Shown piece after piece: positions 44,945 to 56,116 of a stretch of 64,000 bases of DNA. Position 1 is the stretch's first letter. Every line of letters starts with the position of its first letter. Source of the stretch: Vermamoeba vermiformis (lineage: Eukaryota; Tubulinea; Echinamoebida). Both the position numbers and the translations under genes were made by a program. The notes under the pieces were generated by a model that saw only the letters and a program-made list of their open reading frames with translations, did not search any database and was not told the origin of the DNA. Location of the stretch: assembly GCA_045837725.1 (NCBI GenBank), contig JBEWZL010000008.1, positions 124,001-188,000 of the forward strand. The letters run 5' to 3'.

Positions 44945-45215
44945 GCGAACCGAGAGGCGGCGCGAGGCCGGTACAGGGGCCCCGCGCGGCGCGGCGATCA
45001 AAAATCGCCCCCTAACACCCCTTCTAGACCTACCAGCCACGTCCTAGCCCCCCCCTCCCCCCCCCTCCCGCCCAACTCGGAGCCCGCACCCCGCCCTCGA
45101 GCGAGCCCCTCCGCGCCCCGCCCTCCCCCCCGGCTACCCACCGTCCCCCCCGCCCCCTCCACCGCCCCCCGACTCCCCCCCTCCGCCCCCCCCCCCCCCC
45201 CATCGGCGCCAACGA

Positions 45216-45247
<32 letters not shown>

Positions 45248-46805
45248 CACCCCCCCCCCCCCCCCCTCCACTACTTCCTATCTTAAATTTACTAATTCCT
45301 CGCCCCCCAACACTCTTTCCTATACCCCTCCCCCACCCCTCGCTCCGCCTACTGCCTTCCCCCCTCCCCCGCGCCCCCCCACTCTCACGAACCCCCCCCC
45401 TTCCTCTCTCCCGACCCCCTCCCCGCGAAATACTAAAACCCATCCACACCCCCCCCTCATATCCTATGAGAATTATCGCTTCTTTACTCTTCCCCCCCCC
45501 CCACGCTCCCCCCCCCCAAAAGAAGATACCTTGACCCCCCCCCCCCCCCCCCCCCCCCACTCCAATATTCACCCCCCCCCCCCCCCCCCCCCCTCCCCCC
45601 CCCCCCCCCCCCCCCCTCTTATTCGATCCCCATCCCAGGCCGGCCAGCCCCCCCCCCCCCTCCCCCCCCCCCCCTCCCCCCCGCCCCTCACCGCCCATTA
45701 AAGGATACCGCCGGCTGGATGGCTCCGCCCCCCCCCGCCCCCCCCCGCCCCCTTCCTCGAGACCCAACCGCTCCCCTCCACCACCCCCTTCACCCCGCCT
45801 CCCCCCCCCGACTCCAAAAATGCCTACCGGAGGAGAAGCAGGCACGTACTCCAGGCAGATATATCCGTGGCGCCCTCCCCGCCCGGGGCGGGCGCCCTAT
45901 ACAATTGAACCAACCTCCCTTGGGGCCTTATCTCTCCTGGTCCGAAACCGGCTCCGCCGCAGAAGAAGTCCCTACAAACGCCCTCCGCTCACCCCCCCCC
46001 CCCCTCAACGCAAACACCCCCCCCCCAAGACTCCTCCCCCCAACCAGGCCCAGATATACTCCCTGCGCGCCACCCTCCCCCCCCCTACCTCCAAACCCGC
46101 ATGACCAACCGCCCCCGAACCCCCCGTTTATAAACCCAACCCCCCCCCCAACCCCCCGCACCCCCCTATCAATATCCCCCGCCCTCCTCCCCACCCCCTT
46201 CCAATCACTACCCCGAGCATCCCCCCCCCCCCGCCCCCCCCCTCAAGCTCCCCCCCCCGCGCAAGTCGGAAGACGCCCCCCCCCCCCAACCCCCCCCCGG
46301 CGCCAGCTCCCGCCCCGGGACCCCCCCCCCCCCGATCCCCCCCCCCCCCGGACCCCCCCGAGGAAACCCCCCCCCTCCAAACCCCCCCCGGAACTCCCCC
46401 CGCCCGCCCCCCCCCCGCCCCCCCCCCCCCCCCCCCCCCTCCCCCCCCCCCCCGCCCCCCCCCGCCCCCCCCCCCCCCCCCCCCCCCCCCCCACCCCGCC
46501 CCCCCCCACCCCCCCCCCCCCCCCCCCCCCCCCCCTCCCCCAATGCCCGCCCCCCCCGCTGCCTCCCCCGCGGGCAACCCTCCCCTCTATAGCCCCTACA
46601 CACTAGCCTGAGAAATCGACCCCAGCATCAACCCCCCCCCCCCCCTATCCCCATGCCCCCCGGCACGCGGACGGCCCTCCCCCGCTACGCCCCCCTGGTC
46701 GTCGCTCAATACGCCAAACACCCCGGATCCCCGTAGAAATCCCCCCCCTCCCGAGCCGGGCCCCCCCCGCGAGCCCCCCAATTCAGACCCTATCCCCCCC
46801 CCCCT
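44945..46805. repeat. Extreme C-rich low-complexity block, suspected artefact
   Basis: About 1.85 kb dominated by C homopolymers (runs of 20-50) with scattered A, T and G. G is scarce on the plus strand outside a few short segments. Base composition jumps from AT-rich to over 80% C+G within a few dozen bases. The long Pro-rich and Gly-rich frames it contains on both strands are composition effects, not genes. On the minus strand it is poly-G, which is what dark-cycle reads of two-colour sequencers produce. Confidence 0.85.
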
Positions 46806-47957
46806 TCGGCACGTGGAGAGGCCGTATCAAAAAGAGCTAAACCAACAAAATCAAATTTACCGCGGCCGGGAGACACCCCCGCGGCCCGCCTCTCGGAGCC
46901 AGAGAGCCAGCACCCGCCTATGGGGCGAAGGCAGCAGCGTGGCGTGGGTATATTTATCTTAATGCCTTTCACCATGAACAGAGTCCGTCGTATGAAGCTC
47001 AAGTTTACCGGGGCGAGAGATGGCACGAACCACCTAACCTCCACGAGGAAATCCAAGCCCTCCTCAACATCGCCAAAACTTAGCGGAGGCGAAACCTTCC
47101 TCAGCCGGAAAGCAATTTCTCGCGACGTTCGTTCGGACTAACCGATGCTGCTCTGGACTAGGCCTCGAACATCGCCTGCTGAAATCCCTGACGATATGCC
47201 AGAGTCCCCCTTCTTCCCCCCCAATCCTCAACACATTCTTCATCCGGCCTGCCTTCGCCCGCAGCAACGTTTATGACCCTGCCCGCTCTGAAACTCGCGA
47301 CGTTACGCCCCGCCCCCTACTCAGAGCTTTGCAACAACATTGCTCCGCGAAAGGCCAACGCCCAGGAGAGCAATCTTTGGTGAGAGAGCGCTAGAAGGGG
47401 GGGGAAGACTCGGATTATCCCTACGAGTGATTGCCCCTCTTACCAAATTTTTGGTGCCCTGGTGCCCAGAGATGACATTTTTCTCTTTTATGGTGGCCCT
47501 CTCCGGCCAAACCCTTATTTAATTGGCCTGATGACTTTGCTCTTTTTAGATTCTGGCTCCCTCTGCCCTCCCCCAACAACAACAACGATATATCTTGTGG
47601 ATCGATATTTTTCTATTTTTTATTTTGGTCGTTGCCGACAGGCAGGAGTGATTTATAGATGAGATTTGAGTGGAACCCCTAAAGGGTATGTATTGAATTT
47701 TGGCATTTTAAAGGTTTTGATTAGTCCTCCCCCCCATACCCCCTATGATGCTTTATAGGACTTTTATTTCATTGAGGCTCTGTGTAACGTCCCTGTTAAT
47801 CGTTTCTAAAATGAGATTTTCTTGTGTTTTGTATTAGCTTTTTGAAAATTTCCGAATAAGAATGATACAGCCAGCGGCATTTTTTCGTTAGCAACAAACT
47901 ACCAACAACTGTAAATACAATATTTTTTTTTCTTTAAAACAAAAGTGTAACCAGTAG
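46806..47957. other. Transition region without a recognised gene
   Basis: GC-rich at first (46810-47400), becoming AT-rich by 47800. Short C- and G-runs continue (47398-47405, 47722-47729). No exon-like frame or RNA gene was found. The composition is unlike the rest of the window, so part of this may also be misassembled or foreign sequence. Confidence 0.45.
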
Positions 47958-49901
47958 ATGTCAGTAAAACCCACAGAATTATTATTACTGCAAGAGCATT
48001 TAGAAGCAAAGACACCTGATTCTCCTAAATTATCTCCTGCTAACGATGTAGGTTTATAAGCTATAACTGCTGCAACAATACCAAAAATCTTAATTTGATC
48101 TCTTTCAAAAATTCAAATTAATTCTATTAATTCGATAAATTATGTTACGAACGATAGTAAATTGTTTATTATTGATGTGCACCATAATTCTAATTTTTGA
48201 ACCAAAAGGAACCTCGGCCGTCAATTTCAGGAGAATGGCAACGCGCTCAATTAGACGCAGTTAATCCAAATGCATTATTTTTGAAAGGAAATAATTTAGT
48301 TAAAGAAGTAGAACACGTTAAAGGTAATTTCAAAGCAGAACTTTCCGATCTGTCAAATTGATCTTCGCTCTAATTAATTTTTTAACCTTCCCATATTGAC
48401 GAAATTGAACTCGAATTATATAATAATATACGAAATTATTCTTCCCAAGATCTTATACTTTTGAAAACAATCTAATCGTGTATGTCCCGCACTTTAGAGG
48501 GCACTCAATCAATGCTAGTCGTGAATGGAATAGTTTGGATAGGCTGTTGCGATGGTACTCTAGCTCTATTTGATATACGCGTAAGTTCTGGTTCGTTAAT
48601 TAATCTAGCAAGCCAAGCCAGATCTCCAAAAGATCCGGATCAACGCAGCTTTGCAAAATTCAATACCGGGTACTTGTGGTAGTATTAATGCCAATTTTAT
48701 TATAGAGCGGCAAGAAATTAGGATCGCGTCAAGCACATAAAGGAAGAATATTTGCAATGTGTCTCGTTAATTCAGCTGGAAATGATTTACAAGTGTGGAC
48801 TGCATCCGACGACAATAAGATCAAAATTTGGAATTATAGAGCTATGCTAGTACACCAGATTAATATTCCAATTAGGTACGTATTTAATACTAGTTTTTTC
48901 CGGATCTGAAATAACTTTTTTTCGAAGAATGTCATGCCTGTTACATTTTCATGAAACGGAAATTTGGGTGGGTGCCATCGACTCGTGTATAAATATCTAC
49001 GATACCAAGGTAAATTTTAAAAATCTACGTTTTTCTCGTGCAATTTGCTGATCCATTGTAACAACAGACGTTCGAACTGAAAACACAACTGAAATTCGAT
49101 TCATCAATTTCTATTCGTCATTTATTCAAGCACAAGCACTTAATATGGGTGTGCACGGAAGATCACGTGATCAGAATTCATAGCAGGGCAAGTATTGAAA
49201 ACACTTTCACGATGACTTGGACACGATGCTGATCGGTTACTAAATAACTCCTTATAAATTTGTTTATTATTTTATATTAAGGCCGCAAAGCCTTAGTACA
49301 AATATCAAAACTAATGTATTTCGTTAATTATAGACGCATCAAACAGTCGGTGAAGTTGACGGATCAAAAGTGAATAAAATAGTGCAAGTCAGTTCCACCG
49401 AACTCTGGGGCGGTAGTTCAGATACAACAATTAAAATATGGGACGCGGAAGTACGTAACATAATATGCAACTCTAATTTGATTATTGTAAACTTACGGTA
49501 TACCCCAGACGGGACGCGTGAAAAAAGTTATTCAAGCACACGACGGCCACGTGTTCTCGCTGCTATATTTCAATGGATTCGTTTGGAGTGCCGGATGGGA
49601 CAAAACTATGCGAATATGGAACACTAAGGTAATATTACTTATTAGTTTGTGGTGATTGAAGATCCGGATCTCGGGCTTTTTTTTGATCTGACCAGCTATT
49701 CTAACGCCTTAATAACACTAGACATATGAAATGGTCTCGCAATTACAAACCAAACACGATGTAATTAGTTCAGTGATATTAGTCCCGAACAAAGTTCGAG
49801 TCAGATCTGCCGAATCAACCGCAGCAGCACAAGATGAATACACTGATTTGTATACTATTTGGTCGGGCTCTTGGAACGGAAATGTATTTATTTGGTTGTA
49901 A
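47958..49901 (+). CDS. WD40-repeat protein
   Basis: Start at 47958 (MSVKPTELLLLQEHLEAKTP), with nine or so exons. Repeats with GH..WD-type ends follow: SMLVVNGIVWIGCCDGTLAL, then HKGRIFAMCLVN with TASDDNKIKIWN, ETEIWVGAIDSCINIYDTK, KHLIWVCTEDHVIRIHSR, STELWGGSSDTTIKIWDAE, AHDGHVFSLLYFNGFVWSAG with WDKTMRIWN, and WSGSWNGNVFIWL to the stop. About seven blades make one propeller. The N-terminal 60 residues are outside the fold. A scaffold, probably cytosolic; no more specific family is evident. Confidence 0.8.
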
Positions 49902-49943
49902 TAGATTGAATACTAAGTAGTTAGTTAACACTTAACGTAGTTT

Positions 49944-50671
49944 TTGCGATCGACGGATCCTTCGGACTATAATCCACAAGGACAAATTAATTTTATTTTA
50001 CTCGGGTTCTTCATTTTATTTTGCATCACTAACACACCACAAGGTGCATCTAGTTCGTATAAATCTCATTCGGGTCGGAAATATGACGTTTTGGTGCGAA
50101 GAAGTTGGTACATTTCTGGTCAAGTAAACCAGCGAAGCTTAGAATATTCTTTGCCTATCTTATTTAAAACATACACAGTGTTTTACGCAATTTGGCAAAT
50201 TCGTGCCGAAGAAATATTTGGCCGAAAATTTATTGGGATTGCCAAAAAAAGATCCGTACGAAATTTTTTCGTTTCAAACTCAATAATTTTCCAGAACAAC
50301 ACAACTCACTTCAAAGATGGGCTCTGGATCAAGTTCAAACACTAATTATCAAGTTGTTAGCAGCTCTGGAATTCACCCTTGGGGGAACGGCGACGGTACT
50401 GGTGACACCGGTTTTACTCTTGCCTCTGGCAATGACACTGGTGATGGTACTTCCAACGAAAACGACAACATTGGAACGCGAGAGGACCCTAATAGTAGAA
50501 CTCCCGGTGCCACGAGGTACTAAATCCGTTTTTCAAAAAAACGAGGATTTAAGACTCACCGAGTCAAATGTAACATTAATAGATACTTGTATAAGGCTTG
50601 ACGCCAATTTTGTAATAGTACACCCAAATAAACGGACTCTGCACGAGTACATCCGCGAAACTAATTTGTAA
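49944..50671 (+). CDS. Unclear overlapping frames, possible decayed or undescribed gene
   Basis: Three overlapping plus-strand frames cover this stretch. Readable pieces are KFVPKKYLAENLLGLPKK, then KLNNFPEQHNSLQRWALDQV, then LTESNVTLIDTCIRLDANF, and a Gly/Ser/Asn-rich 68-residue frame from ATG at 50317. They switch frame without usable introns. The long frame from 49944 has no ATG. Either one gene with unrecognised introns, or a pseudogene. Confidence 0.25.
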
Positions 50672-51725
50672 CGGGATTCCGAAAACGTTCAAACTCGCTG
50701 TATTTTGCATTCCGTAGCGTCCTTCTTAAGAAGCACATTGTACTATTATGGTCCTATAGTGGATTAAGACGTTATTTTGCGCTTGAAGTACCTCCGCATC
50801 GATGCGTAAATCATTGCGAGTTTGACTGAAAAGATAGGCCAAATTGTATTAACAATTGGGATGCAATAATGTGCATGAAGTAATTATAATATATGACAAC
50901 CAACTCTAACGGAATACGAAACAGACTACAGATAGCGATTGATCGATGCGGCTGGTACAAATTACTTAATTGTACAATAATCACTTAGGCGGAAGAAAAC
51001 CTCTTAAATACGTGCCCATATAAAAGGAAGTAAGCAATCATTCATATACAATTCACTGCAACTGATAGTTTAGAAACAGTTTTGATCGGCTGCGTAGTTT
51101 GTAAATTTCGAACCAAACGATAAATATGCTATCATTAGATGCACCCTTAGTGTTACTTCATGGGTATTATTTGCGCGTGATAGAACAACTTATTCACGAA
51201 GAAAAACTTGGCCCGAAAAATTTCAGCGTAGTCACGAGAAATTGACGGCCGTTAAGTACGTACTTACACGATAATTGACGAACCAATTATTAGTAGAAAA
51301 GAGGTCTCTAATCGTTGTGGTGCGGAATTCAAATAAATGAATTACGCTCGCTCACTGCTGGCTAGATCTATTTCTCCGTCTTGAATCGTGTTGGGAAACG
51401 ATTTTACCTTACTTTTCTGCATCCGTCGACAGAAAGGTAAAACTGAGAACTTGCTCGATGACAAATATATAATTATTCAGATTACCCTACCTTGTTCTGG
51501 TGACCTTCAGAATCTACGAGAAACAGTTCCATCTAGTGAGCTCAATGACTGTAGAAGCTAAATTGAATTAACAGTATTTATTTACATGAAAAATTTATCA
51601 TACAACTGAATAAGATCTTTACAAAAGATTTTGAATTGAATTTAATTAAAAAAATCAGATTTAATTAATGAAAAAATTCTAGTGTTCTTAGACGAGCTCG
51701 AGTACCGTCCATATTACTTCTGATA
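50672..51725. other. Intergenic region with one small ORF candidate
   Basis: Mostly AT-rich. A TATA-like ATATAAAAGG at about 51018 precedes an ATG at 51126 that opens a 39-codon frame to 51245 (MLSLDAPLVLLHGYYLRVIE...), which reads like a real exon, with a GTACGT donor candidate just beyond. No partner exon was found, so it is not called as a gene. Confidence 0.3.
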
Positions 51726-51881
51726 TTAGTCCTTGCGTCGTTGTGCCTCCCAAGCCTTGAATTTTGCCCATTGCTGTTGCACTGTCTTTTGCACATTCGG
51801 CACTTGGTAATTTTGAGCAATGTAGACGCCTGACACGATGCCAACGCTATAAGTAAATAACACTCCGAATATACCAGCCAT
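51726..51881 (-). CDS. STMP1-like mitochondrial microprotein (51 aa)
   Basis: A 51-codon frame from ATG at 51881. MAGIFGVLFTYSVGIVSGVY is a single membrane helix, then IAQNYQVPNVQKTVQQQWAK and a basic end. The pattern of a helix, YxAQNYxxPN and a helical charged tail is that of short transmembrane mitochondrial protein 1 (about 47 residues in animals, inner membrane, linked to respiratory-chain function). Its length and lone-exon structure fit. The longer overlapping frame in the same place is a shadow. Confidence 0.75.
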   Translation of the reverse strand: MAGIFGVLFTYSVGIVSGVYIAQNYQVPNVQKTVQQQWAKFKAWEAQRRKD

Positions 51882-52048
51882 AGTGTGTTGTTCAATGCGT
51901 AATCTGTAGATTTTGTAATTGAATTGAATTGTGATTTTTTCTTGGGGTAAATTCTGGAGGGAAAATCTTAATTTTTATTCTTGAACAGCCATAACTCTGT
52001 TAACGAACACAACTCATCCTATATCATTATATTGATCCCTCGTTAACA

Positions 52049-53674
52049 ATGGTTTCGTATTTGCAGCTGATCTTCTTGGCTGTAGTTTACTTCGTGTGCA
52101 AGCATTACTACGCCAAATACAAAGTAGAGCATGGCAGAAAGAATTTATCAGGTAATGCTCTCACTATAATATAGCGTGGTCAATATATAGGCTATATTGC
52201 GATGTAACGCCGCTATTTTTAAATTACATCCAAGTCTTCGTCAGCATCCACTAGAAATTTCAAACAAAGCGCTAATTTATTTAATATTTAAGTATTAATA
52301 TTCTTGCGCTCGTGAATTAATGAAATTTGTTGATTAATATGCAGTTCGCTCTCGGAACAAAATTTAGTACGAGATCGCGAGACGCAATATAATTACCCTA
52401 TCAAACTGACTACGGCTCTAATAATCATGCCAAATATTATATTAATTCTTCGTCCTATTTTCGATGAATAGCAGTTAATTAATTCACTTAACAAGGCAAA
52501 ACCGTCGTCGTCACGGGTGCCGGATCTGGAATTGGCTTAGAAATGGCTCTTTATTACCTTGAACTCGGCTGTAACGTTGTTATTGCTGGCAGAACCATCT
52601 CTAAGTAAGCATATCATTTTTAATGATAATTTGTAATTTTCTTAGTGCGTGTCAAAAGATCTGGATTTGCTAACTTTTTTGCTTAAGGCTCGAAGAGTCG
52701 ATCAATGTGTTCAAACAAAAGGGCTATGCTGAGAATAGATACGCTATGGTTCAATGCGATGCTGCCGTGCAAAACGATTGCAAAAACTTGATCGCGCAAA
52801 CAGTTACTAAATTTGGTAAACTGGATGTGCTCACTTTGAACCACGCTTGGGGCCGCGTGCAATTATTTGCAGACGTCACTGAGGACAAACTTGATTCGTG
52901 CTTCTACGACACGTACGAGTCGAACGTCAAGGGCAACATGTACCTGATCTACTATGCTTTGCCCGAACTTCGCAAGACGCAGGGCAAGATCCTTTACGTG
53001 TCCTCGATGTCTGCTTATTATGGCGTGCCTAAGCTCTCCTTCTACAGCTCGACCAAGTACGCCATGCACAGCTTTTTGAACTGTGTTCGTGTCGAAGAGG
53101 CCATGAAGAAGAGCGGTGTGCAGATCACCATTGCTGCGCCTGGTAAGAACTTATTCAATCTCCTATTATACCATTATTATACATATATGATATTATAATA
53201 TAACACATAATATCACATTAATTATCGCTCGTTCAAAAGATCCTTAAATTTTTTCACGGATCTCCGAAAATTTTTTTACGTGCAACTTCTGTGAATAGTC
53301 CCTATTTAAGGATAATATCACTAACCGTCTTATTTATGATAGGTCTTATTGGCACTGACAGAGCCAAGGCCTACGTCAACCCCAAAGAGTTTGAAGGTGC
53401 CATGGCTCCCTCGCGCTGTGCTCGTTTGATGGTCGATGGCTTGTTGGAAGGACAACGCGAGATGAAGATGAATCTCGTGGACAGACCTCCTATTAACGGC
53501 ACTGCTATGTACTACGTTGGCGTTTTATTCCCTGCCTTTGTTGACTGGTTTATGATGCTCAACTCGTCGCTGCAAAAAGAAGGTGGTCTTAAGGACGCTA
53601 TTGAAGAGCACCCATTGAAAAAACTGAAGCAACAACAGCAAGAACAACATGTTGAAGATAAGAAAGACCAGTAA
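52049..53674 (+). CDS. Membrane-anchored short-chain dehydrogenase/reductase
   Basis: Exon 1 encodes an N-terminal membrane helix (VSYLQLIFLAVVYFVCKHYY). Exon 2 has the cofactor motif TGAGSGIG. Later come LNHAWG (in place of NNAG, as in 11-beta-HSD/DHRS7-type enzymes), a catalytic Ser in YVSSMSAYYG and the YSSTK active-site Tyr/Lys. The last exon gives the substrate-binding part and a Lys/Gln-rich tail (LKKLKQQQQEQHVEDKK). An ER-bound NAD(P)-dependent oxidoreductase acting on steroid, retinoid or lipid carbonyls is expected. Introns 1 (about 350 nt) and 3 (about 200 nt) are longer than average. Convergent with the P450 gene. Confidence 0.88.
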
Positions 53675-53749
53675 TAAATTTCTTTTTTTGAGAACTACTA
53701 GAAAAAAATAGACAAATTTGCATTTGATAATAATATCCAACTAAGGAAT

Positions 53750-55713
53750 TTACTTGCTGTTTCTCTTTCGTAAAAATACATTCAATCCATTGGCTGGGTA
53801 AGTCGTAAACTTAGTGCCTGGCAATGGTGGCCTCAATCGATCAGGTCTAAATTCGAAGTGTTTGAACATGAGTGCCAATACGATTCTGAGCTCTAATAAC
53901 GCAAAATTCATGCCAATGCAATTGCGTTCTTTCAAAGAGAACGGCCACCACTTGAAAAACTGTGCTGGATCTTCTGTATTAGTTTCAACAGTGTGACGCG
54001 TCGGGTCAAACTTGTACGGATCTGGCCAGTACTTCTCGTCGAAATGAATGGCTGCCAGGGCTAATGTGACTATAGTGCCTTTCTTGAACTCGTAGCCGCC
54101 GACGGTGAAGTCGTCGTGTGCTTGGCGTGTCAATGTCGATGTGGCTGGGTACAATCTAAGTGCCTCTTTGATCGCACCGAGAAGATATTTCAACTTTGAA
54201 ATGTCAGCCATTGTGACGTGTTCGTGATCGCCAAGCACGGAAACGATTTCTAACAACATATCAGCATCGTATAGTACGTCGTATTATAGATATTTTACCT
54301 TCGTAAACTTTGTCTTGATGCTCGGGATGTTCGGCTAGTAAGTAAGTGGTCCAAGACATGGTGTGAGCCGTAGTATCATGGCCTAGTTGTAAACATTAGT
54401 AAAATTGATCCTTATATTAATATTACATGCCTGCAAAGAAGAAAGTAATGGCTTGATCAATAATCGCTTCGGTTGTCAAGGCAGGTTGACCGGTCTCATC
54501 GTCCTTCACTTGTATCATCAGATCAACAACATCAGGTCGTCCTTGACGCGCGTCAGGGTTAGCTCGGCGGCCTTCGATTAAATCATGGAAATATCCTCGC
54601 AAAAACTTTCTGCAAATAGAAAAATATTAGTGACAAGTGACTGGTACAAAAGTGTCAAATTGGGTGACAGGTGTCATATTGATAGTTTTGTCAATTATCT
54701 CTAACGCACCTCTGTTGATAAAACTTTCTCAACGCAAACACATTGAGGCGTTCCCACGGCGAAAAGAACCAACTTTGGACAGTCTCAGCGAGAGTATTGA
54801 TTGCGTTCAAAATTGGAACGTTAGAGTCAGTTTGAATGTTCAAATCGAGCGAAAAGAATGTTCTATAAGAAAAGAAGTTAATAATGATATTACTAAGAAT
54901 TGAATAATAACTTTTTGGGACGTACTTGATGATCACATCTGCTGCCAATCGCATGTAATGTTGGTCAACGTCAAAGCTAAATGTGTTATTAATGTCGTTC
55001 ATTTTTTTAATCAATATTTGAGCGGCACTATTCATAGTCTCCAGGAAATCAGCCATGTTCTTTTGGTGGAAGATCTTGCTCAAAGCCGATCGCTGCATTC
55101 TCCATTCTTTGCCACCAATCATGACCAAACTGTTTCGGCCAAGCGCTTCTTGCACGGTTTCGGCAATATCTTCCGCTTTGTACTGGAGAGCGGGATTATT
55201 GACAACCTAAATTAAGCAAATCAATTTTTGGATCTTGAGGCGAAGAAAATTCTCGGGTAATTTTAGTAGTTATTTGATACTGACCTCTTTAGCGTATTCA
55301 AGGTCTGCAACTACAACTTGTGCAATGCCGGCTAATAAGACTCGATATATTGGGCCGTAGATCTTGGACCATCGGTGCGATTGTTCGGACCAATCACTTT
55401 TCATCAAGAAAACGCTCCCTACATTATGCATTAAATTAATTCGAGTTTTATTATTTATTTTAATTTAATTTGTTTGGCGTCACTCGACGGATTTCTTTTG
55501 TCGGTCTCTCCGAATCCCAAATTTTAATCGCTTACCTAAAAATGGAACACCTGGTGGTCCTTGAAGTCTTTTATCCACTCCTTCAAAATAGTCCTTCGTA
55601 GCAATTTGATAAATTTTAAAAGCAATGTAACCAAGGAAAAGCCAGATCGGCAACCATCTTCGCAAGAGAAGACTTGCCGCAATGGATATTAAGAACAATA
55701 GGCGTGTTAACAT
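53750..55713 (-). CDS. Cytochrome P450 monooxygenase
   Basis: Start at 55713 with an N-terminal membrane anchor (LTRLLFLISIAASLLL, LPIWLFLGYIAF) and a Pro-rich hinge (GPPGVPFLG). Then come WRMQRSALSKIFH for helix C, AGHDTTAHTMSWTTYLL for the I-helix oxygen-activation motif, EALRLYP for ExxR, and FSLKERNCIGMNFALLE for the haem-Cys loop. The usual FxxGxRxCxG has Lys in place of the first Gly; the Cys is intact. Around 500 residues, as usual. ER membrane; would hydroxylate a small lipophilic substrate. Its SDR neighbour may or may not share the pathway. Confidence 0.92.
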
Positions 55714-56116
55714 TATGGTGCCTTGAGTACTAATGTTTTTGGTGCCAGACCAAAAAAGATGCGCTCGTGAAAACTGTAATTACGGTGTAAAAATAGTAAC
55801 TCCTTTAACATTTACCCGCGTGATTGGCATAACCAATAAGCTGAATAGGTACAGTAGACTATATGTTCACAATCATTGTGATCCTCCCGGAATGATTTTA
55901 ACAAGTTTGATTCATAATATTTACATTATAATTGGATCCGCCCTTGTCGTGTCAGTATGGATCTTCACCCGCGCCAATTATAGAAGTCTTACTGGTTAAG
56001 ATTCATACGATCGTTGTTTAAATGGTTAATAAAATGACAAGTGGTGCAATTTCAGATGGAATTTTGATTCTTTGGTTCGTAGCCCATATTAAAGCCTTAT
56101 TCAGCATTGTTTATTC
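55714..56116 (+). other. Intergenic region with a possible one-helix microprotein
   Basis: A plus-strand frame from 55733 to 55999 (88 codons) has a weak first part, but the end, from ATG at 55892, reads MILTSLIHNIYIIIGSALVV and SVWIFTRANYRS, a 35-residue single-helix product. Small organellar or ER subunits look like this. There is no further support. Confidence 0.3.

Noticed and set aside
45030-46606. Long Pro-rich (plus) and Gly-rich (minus) open frames of 88-295 codons
   Set aside because: They are forced by C homopolymers with few possible stop codons. No splice sites, normal codon mix or credible start context.
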